Below are positions 7,262-16,248 of a DNA stretch of 64,000 nucleotides, piece after piece; within the stretch, counting starts at the first letter, position 1; every line of letters starts with the position of its first letter. The DNA lies in contig JACKEJ010000005.1 of assembly GCA_020633055.1 (NCBI GenBank), positions 620,001 through 684,000 on the forward strand, given 5' to 3'. The position numbers and the translations under genes are program-made. The notes beneath the pieces were generated by a model. That model searched no databases and had not been told where the DNA came from. It saw only the letters and a program-made list of their open reading frames with translations. The DNA is from Sandaracinaceae bacterium (GTDB lineage Bacteria > Myxococcota_A > Polyangia > Polyangiales > Houyiibacteriaceae).

Positions 7262-10024
7262 ATGCAGCGGCTCTCGGCAGTGCTTGGTTTGATGGTGGTC
7301 GTGGTGGCCGCGGCGGGCTGTGGGGACGACGGGCCCCCGGGGGCAGACGCGGGTGTCGACATGGCTCAGCCAGACATGGCTCAGCCGGACATGGCCATGG
7401 ATGCTGGTGTGGACGTGGGCGCGAGCGACGCAGGGGACGACGCCGCGCAGGACGCGGGCCCGAGCGACGCGGGAACGCCGAGCGACACAGGCACCGACGG
7501 AGGGCAGCCGACCCCGCTGGACATGCTGACGGTCGTCACGGCCGGCACGGGCACCGGCCACGTCGCCTTGAGCGCCCCGGTGCGGGACTGCGAAGGCGTC
7601 TGCGTCGCGACCTACGACGCGCCCTCGAGCGTGACCCTGACAGCCACCGCGAGCACAGGGGCGGACTTCGTTGGCTGGAGCGGGGCGTGCGCCGGCACCG
7701 ACCTCGTCTGCACCCTCTCGGTGTCGGGCGCCGCCGTCGCCGTGGCGACCTTCGTGCAGCGCACGTACGACCTGGACCTGTTGGTGGACGGGGCGGGCTT
7801 CTTGACGTCGGACAGCGCGGGCCTCGCGCTCTCCTGCAACGGCACCTGCCGCGTGCGCGTGCCCCACGGCGCGGAGGTAGCGCTGGCTGCTCAGCCCGAG
7901 ATCGGGTCCGCGCTGAGCAGCTGGAGCGGCGCGTGCGCGGGAGCCGACGTCGCCGGAGCGTGTACGCTGACTGTGACGGGCCACGTGACGGCGGGAGCGA
8001 CGTTCGGCGCGCTGCACCACCACGTCGGCGTGACGCGGGTCGGCTCGGGGACGGGGACGCTGAGCCTCGGTGGAGCGGGCTGCTCGGGCGACTGCGCCAC
8101 GGATGTCGCGTACGGCACGACGCTGAGCGTCACGGCCGCGGCCGACGCTGGCTCCCACTTTGTGGGCTTCGGCGGAGACTGCAGCGGGACCACCTGCTCC
8201 TTGACGGTCACGGCCGACCTCGACGTGACGGCCGAGTTCGCGCGTAACACCTACGTGCACACGGTCACCGTCACGAGCGTGCGTGGGGGCGCGGGGCGCG
8301 TGGTGTCGGCCCCCGTCGGCATCGACTGCGGGAGCGCGTGCGAGGCGACGTTCGCGCACGGCGAGGCCATCGCGCTGACAGCCGAGCCCGAGCCCGGTTC
8401 CACGTTCCTGGGCTGGACCGACAGCGGCGGTGACTGCAACGGCACGGGGAGCTGCGCCTTCGTCGCGAGCTCGTCGCGCACGCTGGTGGCGCGGTTCGAA
8501 GGGCACACGGTCGTGCGCCTCAACCCGGACGACCGAGACGCCGACGTGCGCCTGCGTGAGTACGACCTGCTGGCCGCGGACCTCGACCTCGACTTCGGTG
8601 GGGTGCGCTCGGACGTGGCCGTCGCCCCCGGGTCCGGTGTGTTCTACTTCGAGGGGCACCGCACCAGCGACGAGCTCGGCCCCTATGGCGTGGGGGTGTG
8701 CAGCGCGCAGCACCCCATCGAAGGGTCGAGCGTGGGGACGACAGACCAGGCGTTCGGCGTCACAGCGACGGGCGGCATCGACCACGCGAACATGTTCCAG
8801 GGGCTCTTCGACGCGGAGGAGACCGAATACTACGGGATGGTCGTGGACTACCGCGGGGCGAACCCGATCGTGCATGCCATCGTGAAGGACTTCGACTGGA
8901 ACGCGCTCGAGGTGCGACCCTACGTGGCGCGCACGCTCACGATGACTCAGGTGACCACACCTGTGTACATCCTCGCCGCCGGGCTCCGCACGGTGGTGGG
9001 CCCCGAGATCGAGATCAACCCTGGCAACGACACGACCAACTTCCCGTTCGCGTACGACCCTGACGCGCTGCTGCGCGCGGCTGGCTTCTCCGACACAGCC
9101 GACGCACTCGTGATGGGCTGGGGCAGCGCTTACGCCGGCCCCGTGGACGACGCGCCTGCGCTGAGCGTCTCCTTGGCGCAGAGCGCGTCCAACGGCGCCA
9201 CGGTCACGGTCACGGCCAGCGCGACCGACGCCGAGGACGGCGACCTGACGGCGGCGATCACGTGGGAGCTGCTGTCCTCGCCCTACTACGAGGGGCGCGT
9301 CACGGGCAGCGGCGGGTCCTTCACCTTCGACGCGGTCGGCGTCGGCGTACACCCCGCGCGAGCACGCGTGGTCGACGCGGCGGGTCAGGTGACAGAAGCG
9401 ATCGTGCGCGTGACGGTGACCGACCCCCTCCCCACGTTCGCGACGGTTCAGCTGGCGCAGGACCCGCTCACGGGGGAAGGCATCGTGCTGGACGGCAGCG
9501 CGACCCAGGTTCGCTTCACCGGCAACGGCAAGATGGCCATCCGCGCGAACCAGGGCTGCTACGGCTGCTTCGCGTACTTCGAGTTCTCACGCCTGCACGA
9601 CCCCGAGAACATGGGCGGCGGCCTGGTCACGGGCACGGGCAACCTGAACCCCTTCGGCTGGGACGACGTCCCCGAGAGCGTCGCCATCAACGTGCTCGGT
9701 GGGAGCTGGCGCAACCTGATCCCGAAGGCGAGCTTCCCCGGGCCGGCGAGCGGCTTCGACACGTACGGCGTGGTGGTGGACTACCGCGCCGAGCACCCCA
9801 CCGTGTACGTCATCGTCGACGGAGTGCTGCACTACGAGGTGTACCTGGACGACGTGTGGACCGAGCTGTACCCGATGCTGTACGGGAACCCGCTGGGGAC
9901 CGCGCCAGGCAGCTACGACGAGGGCATCAACTTCGGCGCGTCGCCGTTCGTGTACGACCCCGTGACGATCCTCGGCGCGCACAGCATCGACACGACGGGC
10001 ATGACGCTGGGCTGGGCTCCGTAG
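7262..10024 (+). CDS. Repeat-rich lipoprotein with InlB-B-like repeats and a duplicated C-terminal domain
   Basis: The product is 920 residues. A lipoprotein signal ends at 'VVAAAGCGDDG' (Cys20) and is followed by an Asp/Ala/Gly/Pro linker (about 21-85). About four copies of a bacterial repeat of the InlB B-repeat type then span roughly residues 90-415, each with a 'GSxFxGWSGxC' core. Two copies of a roughly 170-residue SPRY-like domain lie around 420-620 and 735-920, separated by an Ig-like stretch (640-730). Both contain 'YGxVVDYR' and an 'F-YDP...GW' ending. It is probably displayed on the outer surface for binding or adhesion (inference). The ATG at 7262 has a GGAGGAAG ribosome-binding site; a longer frame upstream would spoil the signal peptide. 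Confidence 0.8.
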   Translation: MQRLSAVLGLMVVVVAAAGCGDDGPPGADAGVDMAQPDMAQPDMAMDAGVDVGASDAGDDAAQDAGPSDAGTPSDTGTDGGQPTPLDMLTVVTAGTGTGHVALSAPVRDCEGVCVATYDAPSSVTLTATASTGADFVGWSGACAGTDLVCTLSVSGAAVAVATFVQRTYDLDLLVDGAGFLTSDSAGLALSCNGTCRVRVPHGAEVALAAQPEIGSALSSWSGACAGADVAGACTLTVTGHVTAGATFGALHHHVGVTRVGSGTGTLSLGGAGCSGDCATDVAYGTTLSVTAAADAGSHFVGFGGDCSGTTCSLTVTADLDVTAEFARNTYVHTVTVTSVRGGAGRVVSAPVGIDCGSACEATFAHGEAIALTAEPEPGSTFLGWTDSGGDCNGTGSCAFVASSSRTLVARFEGHTVVRLNPDDRDADVRLREYDLLAADLDLDFGGVRSDVAVAPGSGVFYFEGHRTSDELGPYGVGVCSAQHPIEGSSVGTTDQAFGVTATGGIDHANMFQGLFDAEETEYYGMVVDYRGANPIVHAIVKDFDWNALEVRPYVARTLTMTQVTTPVYILAAGLRTVVGPEIEINPGNDTTNFPFAYDPDALLRAAGFSDTADALVMGWGSAYAGPVDDAPALSVSLAQSASNGATVTVTASATDAEDGDLTAAITWELLSSPYYEGRVTGSGGSFTFDAVGVGVHPARARVVDAAGQVTEAIVRVTVTDPLPTFATVQLAQDPLTGEGIVLDGSATQVRFTGNGKMAIRANQGCYGCFAYFEFSRLHDPENMGGGLVTGTGNLNPFGWDDVPESVAINVLGGSWRNLIPKASFPGPASGFDTYGVVVDYRAEHPTVYVIVDGVLHYEVYLDDVWTELYPMLYGNPLGTAPGSYDEGINFGASPFVYDPVTILGAHSIDTTGMTLGWAP
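7358..7396 (+). repeat. 15-bp tandem repeat (about 2.6 copies) in lipoprotein linker
   Basis: The unit gacatggctcagcc(a/g) occurs at 7358-7372 and 7373-7387, followed by a partial copy. It encodes 'DMAQP' repeats in the flexible linker after the lipid anchor, so its length may vary by slippage without changing the frame. Confidence 0.8.
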
Positions 10025-10244
10025 GTTCCCCTCCCAGCCACCCAGCAGCACACGACGTGGCGCGCCCCCATCTGGAGGCTGTCCGCTGGACAGGAGGCGA
10101 ATCCCCGCCTAAGCCTCGTGTGCGCAGGGCACCCACACAGCGTGGGGCCCGACCAGAGACCTGTGAGTGCGTCGACAAGGCGCGGCCGACGAACGGGAGG
10201 GAGACCCCCGGAACGTCTCCCCGAAACGGACAGAAGGAATCGCG

Positions 10245-11408
10245 ATGGCAAAGGTGTTCGTCCCCAAGGAACGCGCGGAAGGCGAGACGCGTGTCGCCGC
10301 TAGCCCGGAGACGGTGAAGCGGCTGGTCAAGGAAGGCTTCGAGGTCGTCGTCGAGACCGGCGCCGGTCGGCGCGCCTCGTTCCTGGACTCGCAGTACGAA
10401 GCGGCGGGCGCCAAGGTCGTCAGCGGCGACGCCGTGAAGACGGGCTGGGCGGAGGCCGACGTGGTGGTCAAGGTCGCGCCCGTGGGCGAGAACGAGTCCG
10501 TGGGCGGTCACGAAGCCGACGCCATGCGTGAGGGCGCGGTGCTGATCAGCTTCGCGAACCCGCACAAGGAGCTCGAGGGCATCAAGAAGCTGCGCGACCG
10601 CAAGGTCAGCGCGCTGTCCATGGAGCTCGTGCCGCGCATCAGCCGCGCCCAGAGCATGGACGCGCTCAGCTCGCAGGCGTCCATCGGCGGCTACAAGGCC
10701 GTGCTGCTCGCGGCGACCAAGCTGGACAAGTACTGCCCCCTGCTCATGACGGCCGCCGGCACCATCCAGCCCGCGCGCTTCGTCATCATGGGCGCCGGCG
10801 TGGCCGGTCTGCAGGCCATCGCCACCGCGCGTCGCCTCGGCGCCATCGTCGAGGTCAGCGACGTGCGCCCCGCCGTGAAGGAGCAGGTCGAGTCGCTAGG
10901 CGGCAAGTTCATCGACTTCCCCATGGACGAGAGCGGCGAGGGCCAGGGCGGCTACGCCCGCGAGCTCACCCCCGAGCAGCTCAAGGCGCAGCAGGCCGTG
11001 GTGCGCAAGCGCGTCGTGGACGCTGACGTCGTCATCACGACCGCGCTCGTCCCCGGCCGCCCGGCGCCCAAGCTCATCACGGCCGACATGGTGGAGGAGA
11101 TGCGCGAAGGCTCGGTCATCGTGGACATGGCCGTCATCGCGGGCGGCAACTGCGAGCTGAGCGAGCCCGGCGAGACCGTGAAGCACGGCGTGACCATCGT
11201 CGCGCACCCGAACCTGCCCGCCACACTGCCGCTCGACGCGAGCCTCATGTACGCGCGCAACGTGCAGACCCTGCTCTTGCTGTTCGGCAAGGGCGGGGAG
11301 ATCAAGCTGGACCTCGCGGACGAGATCATCGACGGCGCGTTGCTCACGCACGAAGGCCAGGTCCGCCACGCCCCCACGCAGCAGGCCCTAGAAGGAGCCA
11401 AGTCATGA
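10245..11408 (+). CDS. pntAA: NAD(P) transhydrogenase subunit alpha part 1 (NAD-binding, soluble)
   Basis: This 387-residue soluble domain I binds NAD(H) and resembles alanine dehydrogenase. It begins 'MAKVFVPKERAEGETRVAAS', the standard PntA/AlaDH N-terminus. The Rossmann motif 'VIMGAGVAGLQAIATARRLG' is present, as is the 'RVVDADVVITTALVPGRPAP' segment. As in many alphaproteobacterial-type enzymes, the alpha subunit is split: domain I ends here and the membrane part is the next gene, joined by an ATGA overlap at 11405-11408. The ATG at 10245 has an AGAAGGA ribosome-binding site. The complex uses the proton-motive force to reduce NADP+ with NADH. Confidence 0.97.
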   Translation: MAKVFVPKERAEGETRVAASPETVKRLVKEGFEVVVETGAGRRASFLDSQYEAAGAKVVSGDAVKTGWAEADVVVKVAPVGENESVGGHEADAMREGAVLISFANPHKELEGIKKLRDRKVSALSMELVPRISRAQSMDALSSQASIGGYKAVLLAATKLDKYCPLLMTAAGTIQPARFVIMGAGVAGLQAIATARRLGAIVEVSDVRPAVKEQVESLGGKFIDFPMDESGEGQGGYARELTPEQLKAQQAVVRKRVVDADVVITTALVPGRPAPKLITADMVEEMREGSVIVDMAVIAGGNCELSEPGETVKHGVTIVAHPNLPATLPLDASLMYARNVQTLLLLFGKGGEIKLDLADEIIDGALLTHEGQVRHAPTQQALEGAKS

Positions 11409-11698
11409 CCGGTACTCTTCTCATCGGCGTGTACGTCTTCGTGCTCGCCAGCTTCGTCGGCTTCGAGATCATCAACAAGGTCCCGCCGACGCTCCACACG
11501 CCGCTCATGAGCGGCGCCAACGCCATCAGCGGCATCACGATCATCGGCGCGTTCGCCACGGCGAAGACCGCTGACCCCACGATCTCCAACATCCTCGGCG
11601 GGCTGGCCGTGGCGCTCGCGACCATCAACGTGGTCGGCGGCTTCATGGTCACGGACCGCATGATGGCGATGTTCGACAAGAAGAAAAAGAAGAGCTGA
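11405..11698 (+). CDS. pntAB: NAD(P) transhydrogenase subunit alpha part 2 (membrane)
   Basis: The product is 97 residues with about three membrane helices. It contains 'KVPPTLHTPLMSGANAISGI', the conserved domain II segment of transhydrogenase alpha that helps form the proton path. It sits between pntAA and pntB and overlaps both (ATGA with pntAA; TGATG with pntB at 11696-11700). The length is normal for the split form of the subunit. The Lys-rich end ('DKKKKKS') marks the cytoplasmic C-terminus. Confidence 0.97.
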   Translation: MTGTLLIGVYVFVLASFVGFEIINKVPPTLHTPLMSGANAISGITIIGAFATAKTADPTISNILGGLAVALATINVVGGFMVTDRMMAMFDKKKKKS

Positions 11699-13140
11699 TG
11701 TCTCCCGAACTCCTCAAGAACATCGCGTTCCTGGTCTACATCACGTCGACCATCTGCTTCATCCTGGGGCTCAAGCGGACCACCAAGGTGTCGACCGCGC
11801 GCTCGGGCAACCGCCTCGCGGCCGTGGGCATGCTGCTGGCCGTCATCGGCACGCTGATCGAGCTCGGCATCATCGAGGACTACCGCTGGATCATCGGCGG
11901 CATGGTCGCGGGCGGCCTGATCGGCGGCCTGATGGCCAAGCGCGTCGAGATGACCGAGATGCCCGAGCTGGTCGCGCTGCTCAACGGCTTCGGCGGCGCC
12001 AGCTCCGCGCTGGTGGCGCTCTCCGTCGTGTGGAGCGAGGTCATCGAGGTGGCCACCGCCGAGCAGACCGTGGGCGAGCTCGTCACGGGCGGCGCGGCCT
12101 CGGCCGTGACCATCGCGCTCTCCATCATCATCGGCGCCATCACGCTGACGGGTAGCGTCATCGCGCTGCTCAAGCTGAAGGAGAAGCTCAACAAGGGCGC
12201 GCCCATCATGCTGCCCGCGCGCCACATGATCAACGCCGTGCTCCTGCTCGGCGCCGTCGGCGGCATCGGCTTCCTCGGCTTCGTGGCGGCTGGTCCGAGC
12301 GACATCATGACGGCTGCGCTCGCGGTAACCGCGATCTCGCTGGTGTTGGGCGTCTTGCTCGTGATCCCCATCGGGGGCGCGGACATGCCGGTCGTCGTGT
12401 CACTGCTCAACTCCTACTCGGGCATCGCCGCCGCCATGGCGGGCTTCGTCATCGGCAACCCGCTGCTCATCGTGGTGGGCGCCACGGTCGGCGCAGCCGG
12501 CCTCATCCTGACGCAGATCATGTGCGTGGCCATGAACCGCTCCCTGCTCAACGTCTTGGTGGGTGGCTTCGGAGCCGATGGGGCGACCGACCTGGGCGAC
12601 CAAGAGTACCACTCGGTCACGTCCTGCGGCGCGGAGGAGGCGGCCATGGTGCTCGACGCCGCCGAGAGCGTCATCATCGTGCCGGGCTACGGTCTGGCCG
12701 TGGCGCAGGCGCAGCACACCTGCCGCGAGCTGGCGGACGAGCTTATCAAGCGCGGCGCCAAGGTGACCTACGCCATCCACCCCGTGGCCGGTCGCATGCC
12801 CGGTCACATGAACGTGTTGCTCGCGGAGGCCGACGTGCCCTACGAGCAGCTGATCGAGATGGACCAGATCAACGGCGAGTTCAAGAACACCGACGCGGTC
12901 ATCGTGGTCGGCGCGAACGACGTCGTGAACCCGGCCAACACGGACCCGAAGAGCCCCATCTACGGGATGCCCATCCTGAACGCGCACGAGGCGCGCTCGG
13001 TGTTCATCATCAAGCGCAGCCTCAGCCCCGGCTACGCGGGCATCAAGAACGAGCTGTTCGACTACCCGAACGCGATGATGATCTACGGCGACGCGAAGAA
13101 GATCATGCAGCAGATGACCACGGAGCTGAAGGAGCTCTGA
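11698..13140 (+). CDS. pntB: NAD(P) transhydrogenase subunit beta
   Basis: The product is 480 residues. The N-terminal half carries about eight or nine membrane helices (domain II), and the C-terminal part is the NADP(H)-binding domain III. Domain III shows 'IVPGYGLAVAQAQH', the Gly-Tyr-Gly fingerprint of NADP-binding transhydrogenase domains, then 'HPVAGRMPGHMNVLLAEADV' and 'VVGANDVVNPA'. It completes the pntAA-pntAB-pntB operon with overlapping start and stop codons. It is predicted in the inner membrane with domain III in the cytoplasm, and supplies NADPH for biosynthesis and redox defence. Confidence 0.98.
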   Translation: MSPELLKNIAFLVYITSTICFILGLKRTTKVSTARSGNRLAAVGMLLAVIGTLIELGIIEDYRWIIGGMVAGGLIGGLMAKRVEMTEMPELVALLNGFGGASSALVALSVVWSEVIEVATAEQTVGELVTGGAASAVTIALSIIIGAITLTGSVIALLKLKEKLNKGAPIMLPARHMINAVLLLGAVGGIGFLGFVAAGPSDIMTAALAVTAISLVLGVLLVIPIGGADMPVVVSLLNSYSGIAAAMAGFVIGNPLLIVVGATVGAAGLILTQIMCVAMNRSLLNVLVGGFGADGATDLGDQEYHSVTSCGAEEAAMVLDAAESVIIVPGYGLAVAQAQHTCRELADELIKRGAKVTYAIHPVAGRMPGHMNVLLAEADVPYEQLIEMDQINGEFKNTDAVIVVGANDVVNPANTDPKSPIYGMPILNAHEARSVFIIKRSLSPGYAGIKNELFDYPNAMMIYGDAKKIMQQMTTELKEL

Positions 13141-13176
13141 GCGGCGGGCTCCTCCGGGAGCTGATTCACGAGCGAG

Positions 13177-13215
13177 ACGCCCCGCTGGCCACGTGCCGGT
13201 GGGGCGTTTGGCGTT
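13177..13215 (+). terminator. Probable rho-independent terminator of the pnt operon
   Basis: An inverted repeat with arms acgcccc (13177-13183) and ggggcgt (13201-13207), with further inner pairing, is followed by a modest T-rich stretch. It lies about 40 bases after the pntB stop. The T tract is short, so termination efficiency is uncertain. Confidence 0.55.
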
Positions 13216-13262
13216 CTTTGGGGCCGTTGGTGGGTGGGGGCCGGACCAGGCATCCTGTGCCG

Positions 13263-13891
13263 ATGTCGGAGAGGCGCGCGCGTCTGTGCTTGGGGCTACT
13301 GATGGTGTGCATCTGCGGCTCCCTCGGGTTCGCACACGACATCACCGGGCCGATTCGCCGGGCGGGGATGCTGCGCGGGCTCATCGCGCTCGCGTTCGCA
13401 GTGCCTGCGGTACTCGGCGTGCGCGCGCTGGCCCGGCGAGGGCTGCTGCGCGAACGACGCACCTGGGTCGTGCTCGGCGGCGCGGTGGCCGCCTACGCGC
13501 TCGCCGTGTGGCGGACGGTGACGTGGGAGGAGACGCTGCACCTGATCGAGTACGGGCTCGTGGGCTCGCGCGCGCGAGCGTGCCGCGCGACTGGAGCCCA
13601 CCGCGCGCCTGGGTCGGCAGCTGGCTCGGCGCAGCCGCGCTCGGCGCGGTCGACGAGCTGATCCAGGCCTGGCTGCCGCACCGCACGGGCGATCTCGGCG
13701 ACGTCGCCCTCAACGCCGTCGCCGCCGGTATCCCCCTCGTGATCGCGTACGTCCTGTCGGAGCCGCGCGCGCTACCTGCGTGGCTGGGAGGCGCGACGAC
13801 CGACGCGTCGACGGTGGAGTCCATGGAGTCCACGGTCGACGCGCGCGACGCTCACGAAGGCGACCGAGAGCCGGTGGGTACCCACTCGTAA
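13263..13891 (+). pseudogene. VanZ-like family gene with an apparent frameshift
   Basis: Two adjacent frames together encode one VanZ-like membrane protein. The first part starts at ATG 13263 and includes membrane helices and 'EETLHLIEYGLVG'. The second part, in another frame, continues with 'GAVDELIQAWLPHRTGDLGD', the characteristic VanZ Asp-Glu...Arg-Thr-Gly-Asp block. The break falls in a CG-dinucleotide run near 13560-13575 (tcgcgcgcgcgagcg). Removing one CG unit restores a continuous reading frame of about 208 residues. It is either a true slippage mutation, a phase-variable tract, or a base-calling error. The 3' end overlaps the convergent gene by 40 bases. Confidence 0.7.
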
Positions 13892-14520
13892 CGCTCGCGG
13901 ATGCCGAGGCGCCCACCGCCCACACGCGCCAAGCTGACCACCGCGCGATAGTCGGCGTAAGCGAACGTGGCCGCGACGCGCGCATAGCGGGACGCTTGCG
14001 TGAACGCGCCGAGGTCGCCCGTGCGCGAAGTCTCCGGGCCGACAGCGACGCGGACCGCGTGTACGCGCTCCGTGAAGCGCGCGTAGGAGTCCTCGGTGGA
14101 CACCCGACGCCACAGGTCGAGCGCGACCACCTCGCCCGTGGGCCCCACGAACGCGCGTAGCTCGCGGAGCTCGGTCGCGGCGGGGAACGTGCACGCGACG
14201 GTGTCCGCGGCCTGGGTGCACGTGGCCTCGTGGGCCTGAGCCCAGGCGAGCACCTGCGCCCCTCCGTCCGCACGCGCCGCGAGCTCGCCAACCGGCGTGA
14301 AGCGCATTCGCGCCGAGCCCTCCCCGAGCCGTGGCGCCAGCTGCGCCTGGCGAAACGACTCGCGCGCGGCAGGCGACGCGGGCTGACCCACGGGGCAGTC
14401 GACACCATCCCCCAGGCGCGCGAGCAAACCCCGCGCGACGGGGAGATGGAGCGCCGCCCCGAGCGCCAGGACGAGGCCCACGACCAGCCCGCCCGTCCGC
14501 AGCGCCTGCCGCGGCGTCAT
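13852..14520 (-). CDS. Hypothetical membrane-anchored protein coupled to truncated haemoglobin lipoprotein
   Basis: This 222-residue protein has one N-terminal membrane anchor ('GGLVVGLVLALGAALHL', about residues 10-27) and a periplasmic domain with paired cysteines ('CPVGQ', 'CTQAADTVACTF'). I do not recognise the family. I chose ATG 14520 over an upstream one at 14529 because it forms a 4-base ATGA overlap with the stop of the truncated haemoglobin gene. The coupling suggests the two act together, perhaps as a periplasmic redox or gas-sensing pair (inference). Its 3' end overlaps the convergent VanZ-like gene. Confidence 0.7.
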   Translation of the reverse strand: MTPRQALRTGGLVVGLVLALGAALHLPVARGLLARLGDGVDCPVGQPASPAARESFRQAQLAPRLGEGSARMRFTPVGELAARADGGAQVLAWAQAHEATCTQAADTVACTFPAATELRELRAFVGPTGEVVALDLWRRVSTEDSYARFTERVHAVRVAVGPETSRTGDLGAFTQASRYARVAATFAYADYRAVVSLARVGGGRLGIRERYEWVPTGSRSPS

Positions 14521-15071
14521 GGGGTGCACGTCGCCTCGGTGAGCGCGTCCGACGAGACCTCGACGATGGGGTCGCGCAGCCCGAGCACGGTCGGCGCGAC
14601 GGCGTCGATGTCGGCCTGCGCCACACCGGCGGCCTGCATGCCCGCGACGATGTCCTCGATCACCGCGTCGAAGTCACCGTCGCTGATGCCGAGGCCCGCA
14701 TGCGCCGCGGTCATCGATCGACAGGCGCCGCCGTTCGCGTCCGTCGCCCCGGCGTACTGGACCCCATCGCAGCCGAAGACCTCCTGGACCTGGATCTGGA
14801 GGCACTGCACGAGGTGCGTCTGGCCGGCTTCGCCGAGGGCTGCGAAGCGCGACTGGACGCGGCAGTCGCCGAGCAGCTCGGGGACCACGTAGTCGGCGAC
14901 GACGCCGCCCACGTTGGCGGCGCCGCCGTAGCGTTGGCAGAGGCTCGCGCTGGAGGCGTCCGACTCGACCATCGGGTCGGAGCCGGAGTCACAGCCGGGC
15001 GCGAGCGAGAGGAGCGTGACGGCGACGAGCGTCGTCACGCGGAGGAGGAGAGGCGTGTGGAGGTGATGCAT
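14517..15071 (-). CDS. Lipid-anchored group 1 truncated haemoglobin
   Basis: The product is 184 residues. A lipoprotein signal ends at 'LLSLAPGC' (Cys27). The rest aligns by eye with group 1 (trHbN) truncated haemoglobins: 'LCQRYGGAANVGGVVADYVV' matches the AB helices, and 'CRSMTAAHAGLGISDGDFD' matches the F-helix region with the proximal haem ligand His (about His124). 'AAGVAQADI' is the usual turn before the last helix. The position usually held by the B10 Tyr appears shifted by one (Asp-Tyr-Val rather than Phe-Tyr). Such globins bind O2 or NO, but a lipoprotein form would act in the periplasm or outer membrane, which is unusual. It is coupled to the next gene by ATGA. Confidence 0.75.
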   Translation of the reverse strand: MHHLHTPLLLRVTTLVAVTLLSLAPGCDSGSDPMVESDASSASLCQRYGGAANVGGVVADYVVPELLGDCRVQSRFAALGEAGQTHLVQCLQIQVQEVFGCDGVQYAGATDANGGACRSMTAAHAGLGISDGDFDAVIEDIVAGMQAAGVAQADIDAVAPTVLGLRDPIVEVSSDALTEATCTP

Positions 15072-15100
15072 GCCACCACCATGGCGCGCCGCCGCGCGGC

Positions 15101-16057
15101 CTACCTTGATGCCGCGTTCGCCGTTCTTGCTCGCGCGGCGTCTTCGTGATGACGACGATAGGTCGCGGGCGGCTTCCCATAGGCACGCTGAAAGGCGCGG
15201 TTGAACGCCGCCTCGGACGCGTACCCCACACGCTCGGCGACGGCCGCGACGACGTCGCCGCTGTCGAGCAGGTCGCGCCGAGCGCGCTGCAGCCTCCAGC
15301 GCGTGAGGTAGGCCATGGGCGGCATGCCCATCTGCGCGCGGAAGCGCTCCGCGAAGAGCGTCCGCGACATCCCGGCGCGACGCCCCAGCGTCTCCAGCGT
15401 CCACGCGTTCGCGGGCGCTTCGTGGATGGCATAGAGCGCGCGACCGAGGCTCGGGTCCGCGAACGCCGCGATGACGGGGTGCGCGTCGGGACGCTCGAGG
15501 GCGCTGCGCAGCGCGTGGATGAAGAGCACCCCGGTGACGCGGTCGACGATGGCCTGCCAGCCGGGCCTACGGTCCGCCATCTCGTGACCCACGGCGCGTG
15601 TGGCGGCGTCGATCCACCCGAACCCGCCGCCCTCCGCGGCGGGCACGTGCAGCAGCGACGGGAGGACGTCGAGCACGGGGTGGAGCAGCTCGTCGTCGAA
15701 CGCGAAGTGGCCGCACACGAGCAGCGTCGTGTCGCCATCGCCGCCATGAACGAGGTCGGTCACGCCGTCGAACGCGAGCTCGTCCAGCACGTCCTGCACG
15801 GGGACCACCGGCTCGGTGGGTCGCGAGCGCAGCGCGTGGGTGGCTCCGTGCGGGACGAGCAGCAGGTCGCCAGGAGCCATCGCGACACGAGCGGACGCCG
15901 TGTCCACGAACGCGGCACCGCGCACCAGGATGTGGAAGCGCGTGACCCCGACGTTCGCAGGTACGGAGAGGCCCCACGGCTCGCCCAGCGCGGCGCGGAA
16001 GTAGAGGGCGCCGCGCATGCGCAACGTCGAGAGCACGTCCGAGAGAGGGTCGAGCAT
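15101..16057 (-). CDS. AraC-family transcriptional regulator with cupin-type sensor
   Basis: The product is 318 residues. The N-terminal half is a cupin-like ligand domain ('GVTRFHILVRGAAFV', 'MAPGDLLLVPHGATHAL'), and the C-terminal about 100 residues form two helix-turn-helix motifs ending 'VAERVGYASEAAFNRAFQRA', the AraC signature. It is transcribed away from a MAPEG-family gene, and the 191-base shared upstream region is the likely operator area. The effector is unknown. A related cupin-AraC protein occurs at 33674-34600. Confidence 0.93.
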   Translation of the reverse strand: MLDPLSDVLSTLRMRGALYFRAALGEPWGLSVPANVGVTRFHILVRGAAFVDTASARVAMAPGDLLLVPHGATHALRSRPTEPVVPVQDVLDELAFDGVTDLVHGGDGDTTLLVCGHFAFDDELLHPVLDVLPSLLHVPAAEGGGFGWIDAATRAVGHEMADRRPGWQAIVDRVTGVLFIHALRSALERPDAHPVIAAFADPSLGRALYAIHEAPANAWTLETLGRRAGMSRTLFAERFRAQMGMPPMAYLTRWRLQRARRDLLDSGDVVAAVAERVGYASEAAFNRAFQRAYGKPPATYRRHHEDAARARTANAASR

Positions 16058-16248
16058 GATGTTCCACGCCGACGTATGCGCGGAGCGCCGTTCTGCTACG
16101 CCGCGCGGGGTGCCCGGGTGACCAGGCCGCGCGCTCCGGACGCTGGAGCAAGAGGCGTGGACGCCCGAGCCCTCACGCCACGGGCCGGACGCCATAAGCC
16201 GCTCCGACGCGACCCATGTCGGTGTCGCGCCTCGACCCAGGAGCTCCC

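Noticed and set aside
10025..10244. Possible riboswitch or small RNA before pntAA
   Set aside because: Some short hairpins can be drawn, but none matches a known riboswitch and there is no T tract.
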